Assembly (NCBI RefSeq): GCF_030407435.1
Contig: NZ_JASDDK010000003.1
Span: 345,456 to 409,455, forward strand
Length of the DNA stretch: 64,000 nt
Reading direction: 5' to 3'
Source of the DNA: Winogradskyella bathintestinalis
GTDB taxonomy: Bacteria > Bacteroidota > Bacteroidia > Flavobacteriales > Flavobacteriaceae
The translations under genes were made by a program, and so were the position numbers. Under the pieces are notes generated by a model, which was not told the origin of the DNA, made no database searches, and saw only the letters and a list, made by a program, of their open reading frames with translations. This document shows, in pieces, positions 17,501 through 26,440 of this stretch (its first letter is position 1; each line of letters begins with the position of its first letter).

Positions 17501-19022
17501 AGGGCTGTCTATTCCTTATCTAAATGTTGATTATGGTTTCGATTTCGACTCTAAAGTATCGCTTAGAGGTCAACAATTTATTTTTAATAATGTGGCCATG
17601 ACAGATTCTAAATATTTTTCAAAAGGTAGTTTAAACGGTTTTATTGCGCACGATAATTTTACGGATTGGAAATTAGGATTAAAATTAACGACCGATCGAC
17701 TTTTAGTATTAAATACAGAAGAATCTGAAGACGAATTATATTATGGTACAGGATTTATATCGGGAAGAGCAGAAATAAAAGGACCAACCGACCAACTAGT
17801 GATTCAAGTTATAGATGGAAGGACCGAAGCCGGTACTGAGTTTTTTATTCCACTTAATGATTCTGAAAGTTTTGGGGATAACTCTTTTATTCATTTTTTA
17901 AGTCCAGCAGAAAAAGCAGCACGATTAAGAGGAGAAATATCACAAGTTATTGAAGTAAAAGGTTTAGAACTCGATTTCGATTTAAATGTCAACCAAAATG
18001 CACTTATAGAAATTGTAATAGATAAGGAGGCCGGTAGCACCATAAAAGGTAGAGGCGTAGGAGGTTTAAATTTTTTAATTAATACCAACGGCACGTTTAA
18101 TATGTGGGGTGATTTTGTGGTATACGACGGTACCTATAATTTTAAGTATGGTGGTGTGGTAGAAAAGAAGTTTAAAGTAGAGCAGGGTGGAAGTATTGTT
18201 TGGGAAGGTGATCCTATGGATGCCGAATTGAATTTAAAGGCAATATATGAAGCTAGTGCTAATCCTTCAGTTTTACTAGATAATCCTATTAATCAAAGTA
18301 TTGATGTTGAAGTCGAAATTCATTTAACAGGAAAATTAGAGCAACCAGATCCACAGTTCGATTTTAGATTTCCTAATGTAAGTTCTACCGTTAAATCTGA
18401 GCTAGATTATAGATTGTCTTCTAAAGATGAAAAAGATAATCAAGCATTGATGTTTTTAGCGACAGGTGGGTTTTCTAGTAGTTTAGGCGGTGCCAATTTT
18501 ACGGGGACGATTTCAGAAAGACTTACAGGCATTGTAAACAATTTATTTGGGTCGAGTAATGGTAATTTAGATGTAGGTATTGATTTTGAATTAGGACAAG
18601 ATACACCAGAATTGCAAACCAACAATAAGGTAGGTGTAACACTTCAAACTAAAATAAGCGATAAAATATTAGTTAATGGTAAGGTCGGTGTACCATTTGG
18701 CAGTGCTAGCCAAACCGTGATTAGTGGAGATGTGCAAATCGATTTGTTGCTAAATGAAGATGGTACTTTAAGAGCCAAAGTTTTTAATAGAGAAAACAGT
18801 ATTCGAAATTTTGGGGAAGAAATCGGTTATACACAAGGGGCTGGTTTATCATACAATGTTGAATTTGATTCTTTTAAAGAATTAATTCAGATAATTTTTT
18901 CTGGTAAGAACCGAAAAGATAAAAAAACGGATAATTCTAAGAATCAAAAGAAAAATGATGACGAGAATTTAATGCCAGATTATATGACCATGAAGGAAAA
19001 AAAGTCGAAAACAAAGACTTAA
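14544..19022 (+). CDS. TamB-like translocation and assembly module protein (DUF490)
   Basis: This giant envelope protein of about 1,470-1,490 aa has an N-terminal membrane anchor (IIGIILLLFFILFLILSIPA) followed by VQTKLGRYVTE. A very long beta-rich region resembling AsmA/TamB repeats follows, then a C-terminal TamB domain near residues 1000-1440 (GNLDVGIDFELGQ, GKVGVPFG, VSGKV-type strands). It ends with a lysine-rich tail. Family members form hydrophobic grooves bridging inner and outer membranes, used for lipid transport or outer-membrane protein assembly. No ATG is available: the frame is open from 14544, and the segment SIKRILKIIGK before the TTG at 14610 looks like genuine TamB N-terminus, so the true start is a non-ATG codon or uncertain. 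Confidence 0.88.
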   Translation, partial: TKKQINSIKRILKIIGKIIGIILLLFFILFLILSIPAVQTKLGRYVTESVNNDFKTNINVGRVGLQLNGDIELKDILIRDYKKDTLISVGELNSSIISFQNLINGKLNFGDIDLQNVIFNLKTYKNETDTNLDVFVAKFDNDNPRLGPSEFLFSSSDVSIEGGIFRLIDENLEVPKIFEFSELKANTTNFLINGPEVSCRINKLGFRDSRGIAVKNLMANFEYTLDHMSFGDLNITTALSELKGDLRFNYKREDLKYFKDKVNVEASFRDSDISLTELNAFFDEFGTDQHAVFNADLSGTLNNLEAKRVNASTSNNTRIVGDITFKNLFSKEDDSFALRGNFQTLASNYNDLIALLPRLLGNSVPSVISKVGNFNINGTTFITAKRVEANIEIDTDLGFINSDLQLTNIDNIDNANYIGNVVLDEFNIGELINDPLVKSTSLNLDLDGKGFTIDNLKTNVKGEVFVLDYNGYTYRDITLSGNLGNKIFNGVVKAEDLNLKLDFNGLADFSEDLKKFDFKANVGYANLSELNFVTRDSISEFRGLVTMSAKGTSLDNAIGAINIKNTTYKNQDEIYNFQDFDIISTFNEDERTISINSPDIIQGKITGQFKIKDIFGLVENSVGSIYTNYIPNKVDSGQYIDFRFNIYSKIATVFYKELTLGKNTFIEGRIETDEKGFELTFNSPEIKFKDYFANNINLSIDNSNPLFNTYVEIDSLNAGIYNASQFSLINVTKRDTLLFKSEFKGGKNNADTFNLNLFYTIDETNQSIVGIKKSDVKFKSYEWLLNAQKDTLNKIRFDRNFNTFDIFPIKITQGDEEILVSGKVKDSTNKNFNVDFKDVQLVKITPRIDSLALKGVVNGKLDVVQNNGVYLPKSNVEISGLFVNDYDLGNLKAKIEGNNSITNYNVDVTLINDNLKSLDAKGMIDVSNKNPTIDLEVEFEEFLLDPLNPLGEGVISNIRGLVSGYANVTGSLKKPAIYGELLLDRAGLSIPYLNVDYGFDFDSKVSLRGQQFIFNNVAMTDSKYFSKGSLNGFIAHDNFTDWKLGLKLTTDRLLVLNTEESEDELYYGTGFISGRAEIKGPTDQLVIQVIDGRTEAGTEFFIPLNDSESFGDNSFIHFLSPAEKAARLRGEISQVIEVKGLELDFDLNVNQNALIEIVIDKEAGSTIKGRGVGGLNFLINTNGTFNMWGDFVVYDGTYNFKYGGVVEKKFKVEQGGSIVWEGDPMDAELNLKAIYEASANPSVLLDNPINQSIDVEVEIHLTGKLEQPDPQFDFRFPNVSSTVKSELDYRLSSKDEKDNQALMFLATGGFSSSLGGANFTGTISERLTGIVNNLFGSSNGNLDVGIDFELGQDTPELQTNNKVGVTLQTKISDKILVNGKVGVPFGSASQTVISGDVQIDLLLNEDGTLRAKVFNRENSIRNFGEEIGYTQGAGLSYNVEFDSFKELIQIIFSGKNRKDKKTDNSKNQKKNDDENLMPDYMTMKEKKSKTKT

Positions 19023-19157
19023 AACCCAAAAAACGTTAGGGTTATTAAAATACTTATTAACGAAAACGTTTGAATTACCTCTACCTTATTTAATTTATGA
19101 CAATAGTCACTTTTTTATATATATAGTTTATTAATTTTACTGTAAATAAATTAAATA

Positions 19158-20144
19158 ATGCTACATACAATAAGAAAGATAGGTGTTTTAACTTCAGGAG
19201 GAGATGCGCCAGGTATGAATGCCGCAATTAGAGCTGTAGTAAGAACATGTGCTTTTCACGATATAAAATGCTACGGTATTTATAGAGGTTATGAAGGGAT
19301 GATAGAAGGCGATTTTATTGAAATGGATGCGCGAAGCGTAAAAAGTATAATCAATAAAGGAGGTACAATTTTAAAATCAGCACGCTCTAAGGAATTTCGA
19401 ACTAAGGAAGGAAGAGCAAAAGCTTACGAGCAACTAACAAAAGCAGGTATTGATGCTTTTGTCGTAATTGGTGGCGACGGTAGTTTTACCGGTGCTATGG
19501 TTTTTAATCAAGAATTTAATTTCCCAGTTATGGGTATTCCTGGTACTATTGACAATGATATTTACGGAACTTCACATACTTTAGGATACGATACAGCTTT
19601 GAATACCGTTGTAGATGCCATAGATAAAATTAGAGACACAGCTAGTTCACATAATAGATTGTTTTTTATAGAAGTTATGGGAAGAGATGTCGGCCATATT
19701 GCCCTAAACGTTGGTATAGCCGGTGGTGCAGAAGAAATTTTAATTCCTGAAGAAGACTTAGGTTTAGATAGACTCGTTGAATCTTTACGACGCAGTAAAA
19801 AATCTGGAAAAACTTCGAGTATAGTTGTCGTGGCTGAAGGTGATAAAATAGGAAAAAGTGTTTTTGAACTTAAAGATTATGTCGACCAGAATATGGAGGG
19901 TTACGACGTAAGAGTATCTGTACTTGGACATATGCAGCGTGGTGGATCTCCATCATGTTTCGATAGAGTATTTGCAAGTAGAATGGGTGTGAAAGCCGTG
20001 GAGAATTTATTAATAGGAAAAAGTAACTATATGGTTGGTATGAAAAACGATGTTATTGAGTTAACACCGTTTGACCAAGCCGTAAAAGGAAAATCTAAAA
20101 TAAATAAGGAGCTTTTAAGAGTTTCTGATATAATGTCAATATAA
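19158..20144 (+). CDS. pfkA: ATP-dependent 6-phosphofructokinase
   Basis: The enzyme phosphorylates fructose 6-phosphate in glycolysis. The motifs are the N-terminal glycine-rich loop LTSGGDAPGMNAAIR, GGDGSFTGA, the catalytic GIPGTIDNDIYG, EVMGRDVGHIAL and GHMQRGGSPSCFDR. At 328 aa it is a standard bacterial group I enzyme. GAPDH follows 32 bp downstream on the same strand, forming a glycolytic pair. Confidence 0.97.
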   Translation: MLHTIRKIGVLTSGGDAPGMNAAIRAVVRTCAFHDIKCYGIYRGYEGMIEGDFIEMDARSVKSIINKGGTILKSARSKEFRTKEGRAKAYEQLTKAGIDAFVVIGGDGSFTGAMVFNQEFNFPVMGIPGTIDNDIYGTSHTLGYDTALNTVVDAIDKIRDTASSHNRLFFIEVMGRDVGHIALNVGIAGGAEEILIPEEDLGLDRLVESLRRSKKSGKTSSIVVVAEGDKIGKSVFELKDYVDQNMEGYDVRVSVLGHMQRGGSPSCFDRVFASRMGVKAVENLLIGKSNYMVGMKNDVIELTPFDQAVKGKSKINKELLRVSDIMSI

Positions 20145-20161
20145 ACACGAATAAAAATTAA

Positions 20162-21178
<1,017 letters not shown>

Positions 21179-21196
21179 TATCAATTATTAATTTAG

Positions 21197-21241
21197 AAAA
21201 TTCCGTAGGATATTGAATTCTTATAAACTACGGAATTTTTT
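21197..21241 (+). terminator. Terminator after gap
   Basis: AAAATTCCGTAG (21197-21208) pairs with CTACGGAATTTT (21228-21239), and the T-run continues. The loop is about 19 nt. Confidence 0.8.
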
Positions 21242-21286
21242 ATTCCAATTATTATAACATATAATTGGCATTATATCTACAAAATC

Positions 21287-22150
21287 ATGATTTTAATTAC
21301 AGATGGAGGATCTACAAAATGCGATTGGATTGCAATCGATAAAAACGGTAAACAAGCTGTTGATAAAATAAGAACCAAAGGTTTAAATCCTGCTACAGTT
21401 GCAGAGAAAAAACTCAATAAAACTATTCGTAAGAGTAAAGAGCTAATGGCAATCGCCGATGATGTAACGCACATTTACTTTTATGGAGCAGGTTGTGGAA
21501 CAGAAAAACCAACACTGTTATTAAAGTCTATTTTAGAATCCTATTTTGTTAATGCAGTTGTTGAAGTGAGGGAAGATACCTATGCCGCAGTAAGAGCATG
21601 TATTGATACTAATGACGAAGCAGCTGTAGTTTGTATTTTAGGTACAGGTTCTAATTGTAGCTATTTTGATGGTAAAGATTTGCACCAGCGCGTATCAAGC
21701 TTAGGATTTATTCTAATGGACGATGCCAGTGGAAATTATTTTGGTAAACAATTAATTAGAGATTACTATTTTAATAAAATGCCAGATACAATCAGCGTCG
21801 CTTTTGCACATAAGCATAATCTAGATGCAGATTTTATAAAATATAATTTGTATAAGCAAACTAATCCTAGTGCGTATTTAGCCGATCATGCTGAATTTAT
21901 GTTTATTAATAAAGATTCCGATTATATAAGTAATATCATCACAAAGGGAATTCGATTGTTTGCTGAAAATATGATTCTTCAATTTAAAGAAGAGTTGAAA
22001 GCTGGCGTTCCTGTTCATTTCGCAGGTTCCATTGCTTATTTTGGTCAAGCGGAAATAAAGCAGGTTGCAGAAGAATACGGTTTCAAAGTGGGTAATTTTG
22101 TAAGGCGGCCAATAGAGGGATTGGTGGATTATCATGTTAAGAATTTATAA
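21287..22150 (+). CDS. BadF/BadG/BcrA/BcrD-family ATPase, N-acetylglucosamine kinase-like
   Basis: This ASKHA-fold protein of 287 aa has the phosphate-binding loop TDGGSTKCDWIAID at the N-terminus, a second loop CILGTGSNCSYFDG, and FAGSIAYFGQAEI near the C-terminus. The architecture matches eukaryotic-type N-acetylglucosamine kinases and the Bacteroidota family annotated that way. It probably phosphorylates an amino sugar recovered from cell wall or chitin; the exact sugar is inferred. It stands alone after the gap terminator. Confidence 0.85.
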   Translation: MILITDGGSTKCDWIAIDKNGKQAVDKIRTKGLNPATVAEKKLNKTIRKSKELMAIADDVTHIYFYGAGCGTEKPTLLLKSILESYFVNAVVEVREDTYAAVRACIDTNDEAAVVCILGTGSNCSYFDGKDLHQRVSSLGFILMDDASGNYFGKQLIRDYYFNKMPDTISVAFAHKHNLDADFIKYNLYKQTNPSAYLADHAEFMFINKDSDYISNIITKGIRLFAENMILQFKEELKAGVPVHFAGSIAYFGQAEIKQVAEEYGFKVGNFVRRPIEGLVDYHVKNL

Positions 22151-22211
22151 TAACAATTAATAGTTTAGCTAAAAAATGTTCATTTCCTGTTAATAAAACT
22201 CAGTTTACCTG

Positions 22212-22242
22212 TTGTAAAACTTATTAATTGGTTATATCTTTG
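22212..22242 (+). promoter_or_regulatory. Promoter of the 60-aa membrane protein gene
   Basis: TTG (22212-22214), a 20-bp spacer and TATCTTTG (22235-22242) match the Bacteroidota consensus fully. The predicted start point near 22247 leaves a leader of about 25 nt. It also rules out an upstream TTG at 22228 as the start codon. Confidence 0.75.
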
Positions 22243-22272
22243 TACCAACAAAACGTAAACGAAACAACAATT

Positions 22273-22455
22273 ATGTTCGAATTTGATCAATATTTAGGAT
22301 TTTTAGCATTTTTAACCATATTAACAATTGGATTTTGGTTAATGATTTTCCTTTTAACCTTCGTTATTCCTTATTGGATTTTTGGTTCTTCAATTGAACG
22401 TTTTAAAGAAATTAAGGAAGAGAGAAAAGCTAAGCGAACAGCTGCAACGCACTAA
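22273..22455 (+). CDS. Small membrane protein, unknown function
   Basis: This 60-aa protein has one long hydrophobic stretch (about residues 8-38, possibly two short helices) and a C-terminal basic amphipathic tail rich in Lys, Glu and Arg. I do not recognise a family. The ATG at 22273 is chosen because the promoter covers any earlier start. It is a single-gene unit with its own promoter and a strong terminator, which argues that it is real and well expressed. Confidence 0.7.
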   Translation: MFEFDQYLGFLAFLTILTIGFWLMIFLLTFVIPYWIFGSSIERFKEIKEERKAKRTAATH

Positions 22456-22476
22456 AAATTTCAATATATAATATAC

Positions 22477-22507
22477 AAAGAGTTCCTTTCTAGGAACTCT
22501 TTTTTTT
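22477..22507 (+). terminator. Terminator after the small membrane protein gene
   Basis: AAAGAGTTCCT (22477-22487) and AGGAACTCTTT (22492-22502) form an 11-bp perfect stem with a 4-nt loop, followed by a T-run. Confidence 0.9.
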
Positions 22508-22510
22508 GAA

Positions 22511-22532
22511 AAATACCCAATATTGGGTATTT
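22511..22532. promoter_or_regulatory. Perfect 22-bp palindrome upstream of the T9SS cargo gene
   Basis: The arm AAATACCCAAT is followed at once by its exact reverse complement, with no spacer. It lies 52 bp before the start codon of the secreted protein and just after an independent terminator, without a T-run of its own. That fits a dimeric regulator's operator better than a terminator. The regulator is unknown. Confidence 0.5.
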
Positions 22533-22584
22533 CAAGGTTTTAGTTTGTAAAGTATTTTTCGGCATATTTAAAAAATAAAATATT

Positions 22585-23733
22585 ATGAAAAAAATTACTT
22601 TTATGATCTATTTGCTTTCTATAAGCATTTCTTTTTCTCAATCAGAACTAAAATCTTCGCTAGACCAGTATTTTGATAGTTCTACCTCAACTTGGCAAAA
22701 TAACTATGGCCAAAATTTCAATTATGATGCTAATAGCAGACTGTCGTCTATTGATAGTTATTTTTGGAATGGCTCTCAATGGGAACCGGAATCTAAATCG
22801 CAATATACATATAGCAGCACTCAAACAATTTTTACAGATCAAGTTTATAATACTAGTAATAGTAGTTTTGAAAATGACTATAGAACCACTATAAATATTG
22901 ACGGCAATGGTGATTTTACAACATTACTAGATGAGTATTGGGACGGTAATCAATGGGTTGTTGGTGGAAGATTAACCTATAGTTATGATTCAGGACGTAT
23001 ATCACAAGTTCTTTTTGAAGAATGGGACAACGTGGGTATGCAATGGCAAATTTCAGATAGAGGTACTCTAACATACAATACCAATGGGAATGTAGCATTA
23101 ATTGAAACGGAAGAATATATCAATGGTGCATTTACACAAAGTGATAGAGAAATACAATCCTTTAATTCCAATGGTTATATTATTAGTTCTGTTTTAGAAA
23201 TTTGGAATAGTGTTAGTATGAGCTACGTTGAAGATCAGCGAAGAGAATTTACTATTGATGGTAATGGAAATCGACTGTCTTCAACTGATTTTTATGACGG
23301 CACCTCGTATACAGAGAATTACAATTACGACTTTACTGAATTGATGAGTGACTATGCAAACCCATTTGTCAATGCAGAAGGTTTGGAGTATATAACGAGT
23401 GATTTTCCATTTTATAATAAAATAACAAGTGTTACGAGTAATTCTAATACCAATAGAATACTCTATAATTACGAAGATCGCATTGCGCTTAGTACGGATG
23501 ATTTAGAAATACAAAATGATGTTAAGATATTTCCTAACCCTACAAGTTCAGTATTAAATATACAAACAAATAAAATAATAGACGTAATAGAAATTTACGA
23601 TGTATTCGGAAAAAGAATTTCTCAGACAAACCAAAAAACTATAAACACTAGTCATTTAAGCAGCGGAATTTATATGATTAAAATATCAAATATTGAAGGC
23701 CAAAGCGAGACGAAGAAATTTATAAAACATTAA
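22585..23733 (+). CDS. Secreted repeat protein with type IX secretion sorting domain
   Basis: A signal peptide (MKKITFMIYLLSISISFSQ) leads into about 250 residues of degenerate ~40-residue repeats with a recurring W-x-N-G/D-x-Q-W and Y-x-Y-x2-N-G pattern. These resemble short YD-like beta repeats. The C-terminal ~70 residues (VKIFPNPTSSVLNIQ ... GIYMIKIS ... KKFIKH) are a type A T9SS sorting domain, so the protein should cross the outer membrane and be anchored or released. The function of the repeat part is unknown. The length is 382 aa. Confidence 0.88.
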   Translation: MKKITFMIYLLSISISFSQSELKSSLDQYFDSSTSTWQNNYGQNFNYDANSRLSSIDSYFWNGSQWEPESKSQYTYSSTQTIFTDQVYNTSNSSFENDYRTTINIDGNGDFTTLLDEYWDGNQWVVGGRLTYSYDSGRISQVLFEEWDNVGMQWQISDRGTLTYNTNGNVALIETEEYINGAFTQSDREIQSFNSNGYIISSVLEIWNSVSMSYVEDQRREFTIDGNGNRLSSTDFYDGTSYTENYNYDFTELMSDYANPFVNAEGLEYITSDFPFYNKITSVTSNSNTNRILYNYEDRIALSTDDLEIQNDVKIFPNPTSSVLNIQTNKIIDVIEIYDVFGKRISQTNQKTINTSHLSSGIYMIKISNIEGQSETKKFIKH

Positions 23734-23754
23734 ATTATTATTAATTTATATTTC

Positions 23755-23785
23755 AAAGAGTTCTTTAAGAGAACTCTTTTTTTAT
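23755..23785 (+). terminator. Terminator after the T9SS cargo gene
   Basis: AAAGAGTTCT (23755-23764) pairs perfectly with AGAACTCTTT (23770-23779), with a 5-nt loop and a T-run. It closely resembles the terminator at 22477. Confidence 0.9.
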
Positions 23786-23827
23786 GCATTGTATTTCGGT
23801 AAATTAGACTTCGTAAATTACAGATAC

Positions 23828-25165
23828 ATGAAATTAATTCAATTGCTTTTTTTAAGCTTTATTTTTAATCTTAACGCTCAGCAAATTTTAACAGAGCGCC
23901 AACGAGCAGAGGTTGTTGATAACATTCTCAAAGATAGATTCGACAATTTATTACCAAATTTGATGGATAAAACAGACATTGATATGTGGATTTTAATTTC
24001 GAGAGAATATAACGAAGATCCAGTATTAAAAACAATGTTGCCAGCGACGTGGCTTAATGCAAGACGTAGAACGATATTAGTATTCTACAGAAATAAAGAA
24101 AATAATACCATCGAAAAATTAGCTGTTGCACGCTACAATTTCGGTGAAAATATAGTTTCAGCTTGGGATAAGGAAAAAGAACCTAATCAATGGAAACGCT
24201 TGATTGAAATAATTAAAGAACGAGATCCAAAATCTATTGGGCTTAATTATTCAGAACACTTCAATATAGCAGACGGATTAGTTAAAACAGATTATGACGC
24301 TTTTATGTCGTATCTGCCTAAAGAATATACATCTAAGGTTATATCTGCAGAAAAATTAGCCATTGGTTGGATTGAAACTAGAACCGAAACAGAGATGGTC
24401 GTTTACAATCAGTTAGTAGATATTACACACAATATTATAGCTGAAGCCTTTTCAGAAAAAGTAATTACTCCAGGTGTCACAACCACTTCTGACGTAGAGT
24501 GGTGGATGCGTGATAAAGTAACCTCACTCGGTCTAGAAACGTGGTTTCATCCAACGGTAGATGTTCAAAGAACGGCTAAGGAAATAGATGAAGACCAATA
24601 CGCTTTTTCAAACCGACCAGAAGATATGGTAATTCTACCAGGAGATTTAGTGCATTGTGATTTTGGCATTTCGTATTTAAGATTAAATACCGACTGCCAA
24701 GAGTTAGCCTATGTCTTAAAGCCTAAGGAAACAGAACCTCCAAAATTTTTAATAGATGCACTAAAGGATGGAAATAGAGTTCAAGATATTTTTACTTCAA
24801 ATTTTAAAACAGGTAAAACAGGAAACATGATTTTAAAAGAATCATTAGATGAAGCAAAAAATAAAGGTTTAAAACCATCAATTTATACACACCCATTGGG
24901 CAGTTATGGTCATTCATCTGGGACCACTTTAGGGATGTGGGATTCGCAAGGTGGTGTTCCATTTACGGGCGATTATCCTTTACATGAAAACACAGTCTAT
25001 GCCATAGAATTAAACACCACCGTAAATATTCCTGAATGGAAACGTGATATAAGGATAATGCTTGAAGAAGCAGGTTTTTGGGGGAAAGATGGTTTTAGGT
25101 ATGTTAATGGTCGACAAACCAAATTAATGACAATACCTAGAGCTCAGGAACACCTAAGAAATTAA
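23828..25165 (+). CDS. M24-family metallopeptidase (Xaa-Pro aminopeptidase-like), exported
   Basis: A signal peptide (MKLIQLLFLSFIFNLNAQQ) starts at the ATG 23828; an earlier in-frame ATG would put 13 residues before it. The creatinase-like N-terminal domain covers about residues 20-180. The pita-bread domain has metal-ligand segments HCDFGISYLRLNTDCQ, HPLGSYGHSSGTTLG and YAIELNTTVNIPEW. The length is 445 aa. It probably removes N-terminal residues before proline from periplasmic peptides. It converges with the MFS gene with a 4-bp overlap. Confidence 0.85.
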   Translation: MKLIQLLFLSFIFNLNAQQILTERQRAEVVDNILKDRFDNLLPNLMDKTDIDMWILISREYNEDPVLKTMLPATWLNARRRTILVFYRNKENNTIEKLAVARYNFGENIVSAWDKEKEPNQWKRLIEIIKERDPKSIGLNYSEHFNIADGLVKTDYDAFMSYLPKEYTSKVISAEKLAIGWIETRTETEMVVYNQLVDITHNIIAEAFSEKVITPGVTTTSDVEWWMRDKVTSLGLETWFHPTVDVQRTAKEIDEDQYAFSNRPEDMVILPGDLVHCDFGISYLRLNTDCQELAYVLKPKETEPPKFLIDALKDGNRVQDIFTSNFKTGKTGNMILKESLDEAKNKGLKPSIYTHPLGSYGHSSGTTLGMWDSQGGVPFTGDYPLHENTVYAIELNTTVNIPEWKRDIRIMLEEAGFWGKDGFRYVNGRQTKLMTIPRAQEHLRN

Positions 25166-26439
25166 GCTACTTTCATTTTTGAATGCCTATAAAATAGCAA
25201 TGACGCCACTAACCCAATCAATGTGAAAATTCCCATAATGCCAAACGCATTTTGTAAACCAACGGCCCCCTTATCAGCATCGATAAAATACCCCATAATC
25301 AATCCTGCAAAAATATCTGGAGTATAACCAACGATTGAGATAAAGCCAACAGCAGTTCCTGTTACGGCTAAAGGTATTTTGGCTTCTTCTAAAGTAGCAA
25401 AATAAAGTACTCGAGCAGAATACACTCCGACTGCCATTGTTCCGATTGATAGCACAAATAAAAGCGTCTTGGTATTATCTATAACCCCTATATATAATAC
25501 AAAACTAGTTATGACCATTAATAAGAAACCGATAACAATCCACAAAGTTGCTCTTGTTTTGTCTGCTAATAATCCTATAAGAATACCAATAACTGGTCGC
25601 ATATATAATAAATAGGTGCCAACCTTTGCAGATTCAATTTTATTATATAGCATTACCTCTTCAGCATATTTGCTAAAAATGTCTGTCATTTTATAACCGT
25701 AATATGCACATAGTATAATTATCATTAATAACCATACGGCTTTATATTTCAGTACTTCTTTAAAATTATTTATAGTTACTAATTTCGAGATTTTATTTGA
25801 ATGTATTTTTTCATGTTGCGAAAATCTTAAAAAGAAAAACACAAGAAACCCAATACACATTACCGCAATAGAGGTATAAATTATAACTTCTTTAAATGCT
25901 TGCCGACGTTCATCAATACTTGTAAGCTCTATATTTTTAGTGATAAATAATGAAAAAATAAGCACTCCAATGGAACCGAATAGTGCAGCTACCAGTCCGC
26001 GCCCTCCATCTAAAAATCCAAAAGCAATCCCTTGTTTTTCTGAACCGCCCCATATCCTAGTGGCTTTGATCATAGCTGCCCAAAATAAAAATATTGTGGT
26101 AAATCCCCAGTAGCCATATAATATATGGAGATTAGTAAGAGTAGGATAGGTGGCTAAATAAAACCCTCCTAGAGCTGTCATTACCAAGGCTACCGACATT
26201 AGAAGGTTAGGTTTAAATTTATCTGCAAGAGGCCCTCCAAAAAGATAGGAGACGAGAGCAACCACTCCATACGCCGAGAAACAACTGCCTAATTGCGTAT
26301 CAGAAATTGAGAATGATTCTGTAAAGGTTGTTCTAAAAATCCGTTGCAAAACAAAAGGTAAAATAAAAACAGCCTCTGCTGCTAATATCAATAATAATAT
26401 TACATACAGTGGCTGTTTTTTATTGGTTTTGTTTGGCAT
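25162..26439 (-). CDS. MFS transporter
   Basis: The protein has about twelve hydrophobic segments in 425 aa. Typical MFS features are the intracellular loop motif GGPLADKFKP after TM2 and a repeated GLLADKTRA after TM8. The start at 26439 (MPNKTNKKQPLY) is preferred over an earlier in-frame ATG inside the carboxylase gene, since it lies two bases after that gene's stop. The substrate is unknown. It may export or import a metabolite linked to the carboxylase, with which it appears to share a transcript. Confidence 0.88.
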   Translation of the reverse strand: MPNKTNKKQPLYVILLLILAAEAVFILPFVLQRIFRTTFTESFSISDTQLGSCFSAYGVVALVSYLFGGPLADKFKPNLLMSVALVMTALGGFYLATYPTLTNLHILYGYWGFTTIFLFWAAMIKATRIWGGSEKQGIAFGFLDGGRGLVAALFGSIGVLIFSLFITKNIELTSIDERRQAFKEVIIYTSIAVMCIGFLVFFFLRFSQHEKIHSNKISKLVTINNFKEVLKYKAVWLLMIIILCAYYGYKMTDIFSKYAEEVMLYNKIESAKVGTYLLYMRPVIGILIGLLADKTRATLWIVIGFLLMVITSFVLYIGVIDNTKTLLFVLSIGTMAVGVYSARVLYFATLEEAKIPLAVTGTAVGFISIVGYTPDIFAGLIMGYFIDADKGAVGLQNAFGIMGIFTLIGLVASLLFYRHSKMKVA

Positions 26440-26440
26440 T

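Noticed and set aside
17891..18625. Antisense frames within the TamB-like gene
   Set aside because: They are short shadows of a long real gene with strong family motifs on the plus strand.
22673..22894. Alternative plus-strand frame inside the T9SS cargo gene
   Set aside because: It overlaps the signal-peptide-bearing frame with its sorting domain and shows no recognisable feature.
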